64,000 nucleotides of DNA from Hysterangium stoloniferum (Eukaryota > Basidiomycota > Agaricomycetes > Hysterangiales > Hysterangiaceae): assembly GCA_015178975.1 (NCBI GenBank), contig WHVD01000018.1, forward strand, positions 124,001 to 188,000, given 5' to 3'. Each line of letters opens with the position of its first letter. Position 1 is the stretch's first letter. Below the pieces are notes generated by a model. The model did not search any database. It was not told where the DNA came from and worked only from the letters and a program-made list of their open reading frames with translations. Below, piece by piece: positions 10,678 to 19,889 of this stretch. The position numbers and the translations under genes were made by a program.

Positions 10678-11319
10678 TGTGAAGAGTCGATAGATTCTGA
10701 CCGCTCGATATACGAAGAATAGTATTTATTCAACTACTATTATTAAGTATTGACCATCCAGTACAATACAGTAGATTACTAGACTGATAGTACTAGTAGA
10801 GAGATGCACTACACGTCACAAGAGCAATTGTACAGTTGCTCGTGATGATGAGGACAGGAGAAAAGAAGAGTTGACCCTTACAGTACAACTTGTAGCTAGA
10901 AGTAAGAGAGAGATATTCAGCGAAAGACTGAATATCTAGGGTAGAGATATAGCAGTGCGAGTCGACTATAGTGTCGATGAGCGCAAAGACTTGGGAGTGG
11001 GACTCGACCTTCGCAGTTCAAGTCCAAAGACTATTAGTATGCAAGAGAACACTACCTTTATAGGTAGCTGAGATATTGCCCTTGACACCTCTCGCTATTC
11101 GACATCAGGTCATTACAAGGTGGTGCCTGCTGGGTAAAAAGGTGTCTGTCATTTGGTGCCGAGAGCGCCCATAGATATACACAAGACTTTGAACTAAGAA
11201 ATACGGGTATGCTCGAAAGATATAGAGAGTTAAAGAAAAGAAATAAAAACTAGATAATAAAGTACTATAATATGTATATTATTCCACAGTCCAATCATGA
11301 TATATGCATACCCTTCACA
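10678..11319 (-). repeat. LTR of element B (3' LTR)
   Basis: 642 bp running, in element orientation, from TGTGAAGGGTATGC to GACTCTTCACA. It has TG...CA ends and the same terminal words as the A-family LTR, but a quite different interior, so it is a related subfamily. It is followed, in element orientation upstream, by the G-rich polypurine tract GGGGGGCAC. Confidence 0.75.
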
Positions 11320-11328
11320 GTGCCCCCC

Positions 11329-11958
11329 TGTGAAGAGTGGTGGAAGTTCTAACCGTTCTATATACGAAGAATATCGACCGTTTAGGTACGACACCAAGAT
11401 GTATTGACTGTCGAAGTCTAATACAGAATGAACGCGTATTGACTACTCAGTTCAATACGGTAGAAGGAAGTAGCTATCTTGAATAAGGTAGAGAGCTAAA
11501 ACGAATAAGTAGAATTGACTGTCTAGTGCGATTCTGAACGACTGCTCGAGAGTAAAGTAGAGTACTCGAGAGTCGAATAATAGAATAGCGTGGATGTGGT
11601 CCATGCGAGTAGCGATGAGGATTGAGTTTCGACTGGTACAGTTCGAAACTCTGATAGAGTAGATAGCTAAAGCCTGTCTGTGACGGTCGAGACGATATAC
11701 CAATCACAACTTACAGGACACTAATGGGTGTCTAGGTAAGTCGTGGTTGCGGTGTAAAAAGTGTCTGAGTTCTAAACTACGGGTGCTAGAATACATAAGT
11801 CTGGCGTGTGTGCGCCCACAAGAGTCGATGTACCGCATACATAGGTCATCGAACTAATTATAAATATAATAAAAGAGAGAAAATAGAAATAATAAAGGAA
11901 ATATAGTAAGAGCTCATCCGACTATATTTCCTGAGTGTATTTCACCATACCTCTCACA
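11329..11958 (-). repeat. 3' LTR of A-in
   Basis: 630 bp, TGTGAGAGGTATGG...CACCACTCTTCACA in element orientation. It closely matches 22913-23542, and also 34652-35288 and 41187-41818 in the opposite orientation. The adjoining internal sequence CTGGGGGGCAC is the likely polypurine tract for plus-strand priming. Confidence 0.92.
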
Positions 11959-13409
11959 GTGCCCCCCAGGTCGAAGAGCTATGTCAAAGAAGATGTCAAA
12001 GGACGCTTGGAACTCCTCCCCATGCATCCTGCGATGAACCCCCAAGGTGTAGGATAGCGTTGCCCCAGGTGAGACACTTGGCATGAAAGGAAAGAGCAAT
12101 GTCCTCCCGCCTCGAAGCATCATTGGTGGATGTCAACCCATCTAGTTTGGATCGACGAGACCCAATGACCATAGGCCTTCTGGCGCATTCGAATTATGGT
12201 GCAAACGCGATCAGCGGAAGCGTCAGTTATACGGGCAATGAGAGGGGGTCGAGGGTGTAGTGATGGCGGGGTAGGAGTGATGAGCGGTGTGGAGCTCATG
12301 TCTCCCCCAGAGGGGATTCCTCTCGAGGTGTCCGAATCCGGCAACAGTTGCTCCAACAAATCAACGAGGTCCACTGCAGAGTGGGTTGGTGTGTGGTCAG
12401 GAAGAACACAAGAAGAGTTGACAAGTAAGGACCGAAACATGGAAAGTTCCACCCGTTCGATATCCTCCGCTAAACGCAGCTGTTCCTTAGGGTCGTTGAC
12501 GCATAAATAAAATGCGCTCATGCAGTCCGACAATGTGAGAGACCCGCTATACCCCTGGATATGCCCTTTAAGAAGGGGGTGCCGCAGGGTTGGTCCCAGT
12601 CGCGTTAATGTGCGTCCCACGGTAAAGATGTCGGAGGGGTAATTAATGGACATGCGCATCCAACTTGACTGGAAGGGACGGGAGGGGCCAGCCGTATCCT
12701 CAGAGTGGAGGGGAGAGGACGGCTGCAGTGGGGGGCTGCGAATGGGGTGGGGGGGGTCCATGACAAGGGGCTCGCCGGCCTGAGTATCGGCTCTTCATTT
12801 CCCTTTTGCTTTTTCACTTAAGGGGGGAGGCTCCTCGAAGGCTTCCATTGCCAGGGGGGGTTCCTTGGAGACATCTATGGCTGAGAGAGGTGCTTTGAGG
12901 ACTTCCTCCATAGGCGTTGCGAGAACTTCCGGGGTAGGGTGATCAATATCCATTAATGTATTATTAGGATGCTGAATGGGGCTTCCCAGAGAAATGCAAG
13001 GGGAGTAGGGAGAGGCGGACGGTGGACTCCACATTGTCAAGGAAGTGAGGGGAATGTTAGACACCGCAGGGACCAAAGGCGTCGGAGTAGAGTGGGAGGT
13101 GACGAGAGGGTCAGGTGACGTGCAGAGGGGTGAGATTGGCTGCGGTGCTGGAGGAGGCTTGGGTATGGATGAGGACGGTGATATAAGAGAATGTCCTGCG
13201 AAGGGGAGGGGTAGTGGTATAGAGGGAAGAGAAGACAGCTCAGAGGATGGTACAAGACTTCCCGGTAGCTCCAAAAAGGGTGTAAAGCGCTGTAATGTGG
13301 GTATGGAAGAGACCGGCGGAGATGGAGGGAGATGAGAGGAAGTGGATGGGGTTGCAGAGTCTGCTGGACGATACCCTCTCCAAACTCTGACGGAAGTTGG
13401 TAGCTTTCG
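11914..13409 (-). pseudogene. ORF3 distal part of A-in (post-chromodomain ORF)
   Basis: Continuation of ORF3 beyond the TGA at 13410-13412. Open blocks are 13274-12795 (159 codons, Pro/Ser-rich then acidic), 12761-12120 (213 codons) and 12123-11914, which runs into the LTR. The 213-codon block contains a non-repetitive, helix-rich region: FTVGRTLTRLGPTLRHPLL, LAEDIERVELSMFRSLL and ITDASADRVCTIIRMRQKAY. The same motifs, at protein level, recur in element B (23543-24520) and A0 (34369 on), though the DNA has diverged. That argues for past selection on a protein. There is no transmembrane segment or signal peptide, so an envelope is unlikely. Function unknown. Confidence 0.55.
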
Positions 13410-14456
13410 TCATTGGTTAGGATCACTCGTGAAAAAGTGAATGTTGTCAGGGAGTAGGAAACCTTCATGGCAGTCAGCACCGAGGTACTTGCTGTCATAG
13501 GTGGGGTAGCGAGATTGGTCATCCTCCAAGTCAGATGAAAGATCACCGGGCCCCATCCGGTAGGTCCATTCCTGAGGTCCACATTGTGAAAGGGGTCTGG
13601 GAGGTAATGCAACTCCATCTCCACGTTGCAATGCAATGCTTTGTAATTTGATCCTTCGTACTTTGTCCCAATCGTAGAAGGTGACCCCATCTTTTCCTTT
13701 CCTACTTTTTTGTCCTACACTCTGAACACATGGCGTGCCCCCGTCGCTGCAATCCGTTTCAGTGAAATCTGTCCATTTATGACCCGAAGGGGGAGCGATG
13801 ATTGAAGGATTATTGTGCCCTTCCATTTTCCTCCATTCCTGCCGTGTCCGCCTTGAAGGGACATTATCCCTAGCCCCCATCCTCCGCTGTCCTTCCAAGT
13901 ACTCCTCTCTCCTCTTCCGTTTAAGCGTTTTCAATTCCTCCTGAACCTGCGCAGAGAAAGCCTCAGACTGCCATTTCTTTTTGATCTCCTCTTCGGTAGA
14001 AGGGAAAATACTACGAGAAGGTGGTGGGGTTTCGTTCCATGTTCCCGAGGGAGCCCCCCAAGTATTAGAGGACCATGGTGCAGCTTTTGAAACGGAGTCC
14101 ATTCGCGTAGGATTCGTGGACGATGAGGTCTCCTCCACGCGCTCGACAGTTTCTGTTTGAGGTGATGGGGCAGAAGGAACTGTAGTTTCAGGTCGAGGTA
14201 TTCTTTTAAAATTGGGAAATTGGGATCTGGGAAGAGGAGCGTATGGAGTAAAGGCGGTTCTGTTCCCCGAGTTGGTGGACGTTCCTGCAATGTCGCCCTG
14301 CGCAGCGGAGGGTATTGGCAAAGGCGTTCCAGAATTACTCGTGGAGTGCTCGACTTGTTCAGTGCGAGATGGCGTGGTAGAGGTATTAATAGGTTGAGGT
14401 TGCGGTACTCTTTTGAAGTTGGGGAACTTGGGTTTGGGTTGTTGCTCCTGCGACAT
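13410..14456 (-). CDS. ORF3a, conserved ORF downstream of chromodomain in A-in
   Basis: 348 codons from an ATG about 200 bp downstream of pol, in the same orientation. The N-terminal third is P/S/T-rich with a repeated word, PNFKRxPxP (residues about 11-20 and 81-90). The middle is charged and probably coiled (QEELKTLKRKRREEYLEGQR), and the C-terminal part has HKWTDFTETDCSDGG and FYDWDKVRRIKLQ. The start is duplicated at 10380 (A0), and the charged/C-terminal part is recognisable in B at 25158-25899, so it belongs to the element family rather than to a captured host gene in one copy. The stop is TGA followed by C, conserved in B at 25350-25352, with an open frame continuing beyond it. Function unknown. 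Confidence 0.6.
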   Translation of the reverse strand: MSQEQQPKPKFPNFKRVPQPQPINTSTTPSRTEQVEHSTSNSGTPLPIPSAAQGDIAGTSTNSGNRTAFTPYAPLPRSQFPNFKRIPRPETTVPSAPSPQTETVERVEETSSSTNPTRMDSVSKAAPWSSNTWGAPSGTWNETPPPSRSIFPSTEEEIKKKWQSEAFSAQVQEELKTLKRKRREEYLEGQRRMGARDNVPSRRTRQEWRKMEGHNNPSIIAPPSGHKWTDFTETDCSDGGTPCVQSVGQKSRKGKDGVTFYDWDKVRRIKLQSIALQRGDGVALPPRPLSQCGPQEWTYRMGPGDLSSDLEDDQSRYPTYDSKYLGADCHEGFLLPDNIHFFTSDPNQ

Positions 14457-14651
14457 AGTGTACTGATTAGAGAGGTTGACGTGGAGGGAAGAGATAGGGG
14501 GAATAAAATTTTCTTTAGCGAATTTACGTACTTTATATTAATTTCAAGCTCCGCTCGGTTATTGAAGTGAAAGGCCGAGGGGGAAGAAAGTGGGGGGGTA
14601 GAGCTAGAAGTAGATAAACAGTGTTGTCGTCGTAAGGATGTGAAATGATCA

Positions 14652-15356
14652 TTAAATTCGATAAATAGTCTTGTAAGCTCTAAGAAGAGCGGGAGCATTA
14701 CAAAGGTCATTGCCATTTAACCAAGTGTCCTCCTCCGGTCCATATCCTTTCCATCGAACCTGGAAAAGGAGTTGATTTTGATGCTTTTTGTGCCCTACTA
14801 TAGCTTCTACTTTGTACTCCTCGTTGTTACGATTGAGTTCTCGAGGGTTCTCGAGTAGCTCCCTGGATCCAAATTCCTTAGGGGAGAGGTGGTACTTTTT
14901 AAGATGGTCTCGATTAATCACTGGATGTAATTGATATTCCGAGGGAATGTGGAGTCGGAAGACTTGAGGATTGATCTTTTCCAAGACCTCAAATGGCCCT
15001 ATCCGTCTTTGTATAAGTTTTCTTCCGGGTCCCTTGGCTTCGATGAGCTCAAGAGAATGGGGATTAATCAGAACATAATCCCCCTCTGAGATATCTTCCA
15101 CTAATCTCCATCTCTTGTTGTAACTGCGAGCTTGGGTTTCTTGTGCTCGCGCAATCGAATCCCATGCCGCTTGTCGGTGATTTTCCAATTCTAAGATCCA
15201 TTGGTTGGCTACAGGGCTATCCGATAATTCTCTGGGGACCACAGGGTCGTCCCCTCCTAGACAGCTAGACATTCCTCTTGGTAAGTAGCCCATCAGCAAA
15301 AAGGCTGGCGCATAGCTTGTTGAGCTTTGAACTGTCGAATTGTAGGTATGAGCCAA
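14652..15356 (-). CDS. pol: Integrase C-terminal region and chromodomain of A-in
   Basis: 234 codons. They begin in the post-catalytic part of integrase (AHTYNSTVQSSTSYAPAFLL) and continue through the basic C-terminal domain (SYNKRWRLVEDISEGDYVLI), the RIGPFEVLEKI and HPVINRDHLKKYH blocks, and a C-terminal chromodomain (VEAIVGHKKHQNQLLFQVRW, then KGYGPEEDTWL). A chromodomain here marks the chromovirus clade and is thought to target integration to heterochromatin. The frame is intact, but the segment is cut off from the zinc-finger part by an internal deletion, so no functional integrase is encoded. Confidence 0.85.
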   Translation of the reverse strand: MAHTYNSTVQSSTSYAPAFLLMGYLPRGMSSCLGGDDPVVPRELSDSPVANQWILELENHRQAAWDSIARAQETQARSYNKRWRLVEDISEGDYVLINPHSLELIEAKGPGRKLIQRRIGPFEVLEKINPQVFRLHIPSEYQLHPVINRDHLKKYHLSPKEFGSRELLENPRELNRNNEEYKVEAIVGHKKHQNQLLFQVRWKGYGPEEDTWLNGNDLCNAPALLRAYKTIYRI

Positions 15357-16069
15357 TGCAACATCCTAGGCCAGAAGAAATGGTCTTTCATCAGATTAAA
15401 AAGCCTGTGGCCGCCTGCATGAGCTCCTTCGAAAGGATTATCATGTATCAGCTTGAGTATGGTTGTCGTCATGCTGCTAGGAACCCAGATTCGACTTTTC
15501 CAGTCCGAATCTCGAAAGAACAATAGCTTATTCTTGCCAATAAAATAATGCGAAGGAGTGGCTACCATGTTTGGAGAAATGGGATCGGCAGCGTAATAAT
15601 TCCTGAAGGTGGGATCTTTCTGGTATCCATCGCAAAGTTCCTTAGGGTAATTCTCATTGATCTCTATAAGCAATTGTGGATTCGAGAGAGTAAAATCCGC
15701 CTCATCAGTCTCATCATTTCTGGGAAGGTTGTGCAAGTCCCATTTCGTTTGGGGGACCTCTTCGACTGTTCTGACAGGTTCAACTAACTCGTGATGAGTG
15801 AGAAAGATGGCCTTTTCTGCTGGTTTGTTCTCCCATAACGTCTCGTTGTTGTTCTGGTTATAAGAATCCGCTACGATTGGTAAGAGATCGTCTCTCGCAG
15901 GGCTAGCACAGTCAGGTACTCGAGGAAGTCTAGATAATGGGTCAATGTTGCTGTGTATCCGTCCTGCTCTATGTAGGATTTCCAGACCAGGGTATGCAGC
16001 GTATACCGCCCCCCATGCAGCCAGTCTACAATTAGTATTCTTAAGATCTGGCCCATTGTAATGCCGCAT
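15293..16069 (-). pseudogene. pol: RNase H end and integrase N-terminus of A-in, core deleted
   Basis: Contains the end of RNase H (AAWGAVYAAYPGLEILHRAG then HSNIDPLSRLPRVPDC), a linker, and the integrase N-terminal zinc region up to LMKDHFFWPRML. At about 15360 it jumps directly to the sequence around AHTYNSTV. About 500 bp present in A0 between these words, containing the second zinc half CDICQKTK and all three catalytic acids, are absent. A premature stop at 16069 separates it from the upstream RNase H frame. Confidence 0.85.
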
Positions 16070-16499
16070 GGTTAGTAATAAAAAGGATATGTTCTCCCTC
16101 GATAAAGGGCTGGAAATGGACCAATCCTTCTTTAGCAGCTAACGCTTCTCGCTCTGTGGCTGAGTAGTTACATTCCGCTTTCTTGAGCGTACAGCTCCAA
16201 TAGGCGATAACACATTCGACTGTGACACTGGTGTCATCAAAATCTGCGGCCCAGGAATCCGTCCAGGTGAATTCCGGCTCCTTGGTTTTATAATGAATAA
16301 CAAAAATGGGGACATCTTGTGATTGATCGAAAGCTGTCCTTGCTTGGGCATAAATTTTTGTATCCTTTAGGTCCTTAAGCGTCATTTTTTGTATTTGCTG
16401 GAGGCAACATCCCAGCACGAAGTCTGAAGCGTCTGTGTATAACCTATAAGGCATACCGCTTGCAGGGTGTCCAAGTACTGGAGCTGAACTCAACGCAAC
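16041..16499 (-). pseudogene. pol: RNase H domain of A-in, interrupted by D1
   Basis: 150 codons of gypsy-type RNase H: SSAPVLGHPASGMPYRLY, then TDASDFVLGCCLQQ with the first catalytic aspartate, and SATEREALAAKEGLVHFQPF with the glutamate. It is separated from RT by the solo LTR inserted at 16500-17814 and stops shortly after HAALQWARS. Compared with ordinary gypsy RNase H it has an insertion of roughly 50 residues rich in charged and aromatic residues (KTKEPEFTWTDSW). Confidence 0.85.
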
Positions 16500-17814
16500 T
16501 GTGATGTATCAGCATCATCTCATGATATTCTCTTAATTTTCTGTGGATTATTTAATATTCTTTCGAATTTATTGTATTTTTATTATATTTTTATTGTGAA
16601 AAATAGGCTCTATTCCTTTTAACTTCGCATAATAATAGCATATATGAACTCATATTATGCTATTATATCTTAGTTAATTTATTATAATTTTTAACTAATT
16701 ATTTATATTTTATTTACTTAGTTATAACCTTTCGGCACCTTGCTGCAGCCGAGTTTGCGCATTTTTGGAGTCATGTGACGTATTAGATAAGCCTCCGGTG
16801 TCGGGATGTCACACAAGTCACGAATGTGACTGCACGAGTCACACAAGTCACGGATGTGACTAACCGAGTCACACAAGTCACGAACGTGACTACCCGAGTC
16901 ATTATTAGGTTCCGCCGACTCATCGTTTGCTTCCGTCCCGGGACCGCGGCCTTGAACCTTCATGTTCAAGCAAGAGGTTACAACCCTTGTCTCAGAGAAG
17001 AGAATCACATGATAGACAATAATGAGTAGAATATGAGGTCATTATGATCTCACTAATGACCTCATAAACTAAATAGTTAGCTAATCATTGAGTTATCAAA
17101 ATGTATATAAGGAGGGCCAAGTTTCCAATAAAACCAATCTATATCTCACATATTTGCAGCACAGCACCAGCTTATCTAATCATCCTAAGGACAATAATAG
17201 CCTTAGTCTGATACACTCACTGCAAGCACCTACACTTGCAGCATCTTGAATCTTTGTCAGCAACTCTTGGACTTAGCTAATCATCTAAGTTCCCCAGCCT
17301 CACAGCTACCCTTTAGGCTTATTAATTAGATAATAAACCTAATAAGTATCTAAGTATCCTTACTGAAATCCCTGCCAATACTAGATTATTCAAGGCCCAG
17401 CCCTAAGTTTATTGAATTAATCAAGTACAAGCACTCAGATAATCCAATACATATTATTTTCTCTATTAATAAATTATTTAACACCTTGTTAAATAACTAT
17501 TAATAGTTACAAATAAGCATACAAGAATCCGAAGCTCTTATATCAAGTCTCTGCCAAGTTACTGCGCATATATTCAGCTTCCAGCCCCTATTCTCAAGGA
17601 ATAGTTCTTTTATTTGCTAAAAGAGTCATACACAGTTCTATTGAACCTTTCAATAATCAAAATAAGCATTGATTTGAGTTGTTTAAGCTTCATAGCGCAG
17701 CTCATTAATCTATCAGTATTTAAATTACTGGACCTTTGCTTGTTTTATTGTTGAAGCTCTGTGACACTATAGCATATATTGAGCTATCTAAGAGAATCCC
17801 CTGAATACATTACA
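16500..17814 (+). mobile_element. Solo LTR D1 (1315 bp) in A-in
   Basis: TGTGATGTATC...GAATACATTACA with short inverted ends, flanked by GCAAC on both sides (16495-16499 and 17815-17819). No internal coding region exists, so this is a solo LTR left by LTR-LTR recombination, or a very short non-autonomous element. A TATATAAGGAGG box near 17104 fixes the orientation as plus. A second copy, inverted, is at 32600-33864. Confidence 0.85.
16806..16899. repeat. Three 30-bp palindromic repeats in D1
   Basis: Three tandem units start with TCACACAAGTCAC, and each contains an AGTCAC-N4-GTGACT palindrome (for example AGTCACGAATGTGACT). The copy D2 has one unit (near 33533), which accounts for most of the length difference between the two LTRs. 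They lie upstream of the TATA-like box, in the U3 position where enhancer repeats usually sit. Confidence 0.8.
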
Positions 17815-17819
17815 GCAAC

Positions 17820-19088
17820 TTTGATGTCTTCAAAAGCTCGGGCGTGTTCTGAATCCCAATGCCAACGAACACCTTTCTTTAAGAGGTTGAAAAGTGGAGC
17901 AACCGTCCAGGAGTAGAATGGTATGTAAGCAGAGAAGTACAGAACCATTCCGAGAAAATGTTGAAGGTCTGCTATCTTAGAAGGCGTGGCTAATTCCAAT
18001 ATAGCGGCGACCTTTTCTTGATGGGTCGAAAAGCCGAGTCTAGACACCTTATGTCCTAGTAGTAAAATCGAATTATACCCCACGTAGCACTTTTTGGGCG
18101 AGAGAGTGATTCCCGCTGCAATGATGGCTTGTAGGACCTGGTCCAAATGCTCTAGATGATCGTCCCATGTCTTAGAAAAGATCACGATGTCGTCAATATA
18201 AACTAGGCAGAATATTCATAAGTAGGGTGCAAGTACGGTTTGCATAACCCTTTGGAATATAGAAGGTCCATTACGAAGTCCAAAGGGCATTCTCCGGAAT
18301 TGCCACAGTCCTCGATGGGATCTGAAGGCTGTCTTCGGCTTATCTTCCTCTAACATTTCAAGTTGGGTAAAACCAGCTAGTGCATCGAAGGAAGATAAGA
18401 TGTTGGATCCCGAGAGTGCTTGCATGATTTCCGATTGACGTGGCAGTGGAAATTCATTGGGAACCGTTAGGCTGTTCAACTTTCTATAGTCAATCACTAC
18501 TCGTGGTTTACCGTTGCGATAGACGACAAAGGCTGGCACCCCCCAAGGACTCTTGGACGGTTCAATCACTCCCTGTTGGAACCAAGTGTCCATTTGTTCG
18601 TCAATGACTTTCCTATTAGCCGGGGAGGTTGGAAACATTGACATTGAGATAGGTTGTGCGCCATCTTTTAAGGGGACATTGACCTTGACATCTACTTGTC
18701 CTAAGCACCCGTCTACTCCAAAAGCTAGGATGTTCTTAGTTAATACTGACTCCAAGCGGGAGGAGATGTCGGTAGGGATGTCAGGACCTAAATTAAGTAG
18801 CTTATGCAGATCTTCCACGTGAAACGTTTCCATGGTGGCAACTTCTGACGTTTTGGGGCCTGCCGGGTCGAAATCGTCTGCGAGTTCCCGTTCCAGGGGC
18901 AGCCCAGAAGATTGAGGATTAAGGACACGTTCCTCTTCTATTCTTGATAGACTTTCGACGAGATGGGCGATCTTGGTTGCCGTCGACTGCATTGATTCCC
19001 TCTCAGTCAAAGATCTAGGAGTCTGGGCCCATTTGTTCACGTCGTGAATTAATCCAACGGTTTCCCCTCGTCTGATGATTCTTGGCAT
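17820..19088 (-). pseudogene. pol: Reverse transcriptase of A-in
   Basis: Gypsy-type RT in two blocks. The first (19088-18216) holds the thumb/palm start (MDTWFQQGVIEPSKSPWGVP), KPRVVIDYRKLNSLTVPNEF and QFRRMPFGLRNGPSIFQRVM. The second (18215-17820) has the catalytic box FCLVYIDDIVIFSKTWDDH and the connection FLGMVLYFSAYIPFYSW. The YIDD aspartates are intact. A TGA at 18213-18215 replaces the tryptophan codon present in A2 (TGG to TGA) just before the catalytic box, and D1 is inserted downstream, so the protein cannot be made whole. Confidence 0.88.
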
Positions 19089-19238
19089 CAGAGAGGGATT
19101 AGCGAGAGGTATCGTGGCACGTTCCCTAGAGATGGCGGTGGTGGGAGCAGCTAGTATACTCCCATCGTCGTTCTGTAAGACAACTCCCTCGACTATCCAT
19201 TGGTCACCAATAAGATCTCCTACAAAGATTGGTACTAA

Positions 19239-19868
19239 TCAAGCTGATTCCGGTTCTATAGTACAATCTTGTGAGGCCTGTGCGACTCTTTCAGTATGCA
19301 CTCCTTTGTCTGGTTTGGAAGTCAATTCAGACGAGTCATTGGCTAATTCCTCAAAGGGGATCTTGCTAATCAAAAAGGTTAAAGGCTGCGGCTCCTTGGA
19401 AGAACTGGCTGGAATAGATCCTGCTCCCCCAGGCAAAATCAATCTGGAACCCAGCGGTTGGTCTCGCAGTGTCCCGATCTCATAGTTCATGTGAAAGTCT
19501 TCTCCAAGAAGGATCGGGACCGTCATACCTCAGACAATGTACGTCTCGGCGGTAAATTTGAGGAGTATACCGGTGTCATCCTCGAGATAAATGGGGATGT
19601 TGACGTATCCTAATACTTTGGCATTACCGGTAAGTTGTACGAGGTGCAGCTTGAGTCCTTGCTTGAGTTTAGGGCGGTCCTCTAGTTCCTTATAGAAATC
19701 CTCCGAGATTAAGGAGAGGTCAGCTCCGGCGTCCAGCCTGATTTTAATAGGATTTGAGGCTTCTGAATTCCCTATGCGTCCATAGACATGTAATGCTGAA
19801 ATCCCAATACTGGAATATCCACCCAGAGGGTCCCTTCTGTGATAGATAATAGTCGAATCCTCTTTCAT
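19239..19868 (-). CDS. pol: Aspartic protease region of A-in
   Basis: Frame 19868-19530 begins MKEDSTIIYHRRDPLGGYSS and contains IKIRLDAGADLSLISEDFY, the retropepsin-like active site with D-A-G in place of the commoner D-S/T-G, followed by LKLHLVQLTGNAKVLGY. The next frame (19526-19239) starts TVPILLGEDFHMNYEIGTL, the typical L-G-x-D-F/W end of a gypsy protease. A stop separates the two halves at 19527-19529; A2 has the same break (TGA at about 45213), so it may be old in the family. The protease would process Gag and Pol. Confidence 0.75.
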
Positions 19869-19889
19869 AAGTCAACTGGATCGGGGGTA

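Noticed and set aside
12196..12510. Plus-strand ORF of 104 codons opposite ORF3
   Set aside because: Antisense shadow; the minus-strand frame shows conservation with element B, the plus frame does not.
18553..19485. Plus-strand ORFs at 18553-18822 and 19075-19485
   Set aside because: Antisense to the RT and protease of A-in, with no independent motif.
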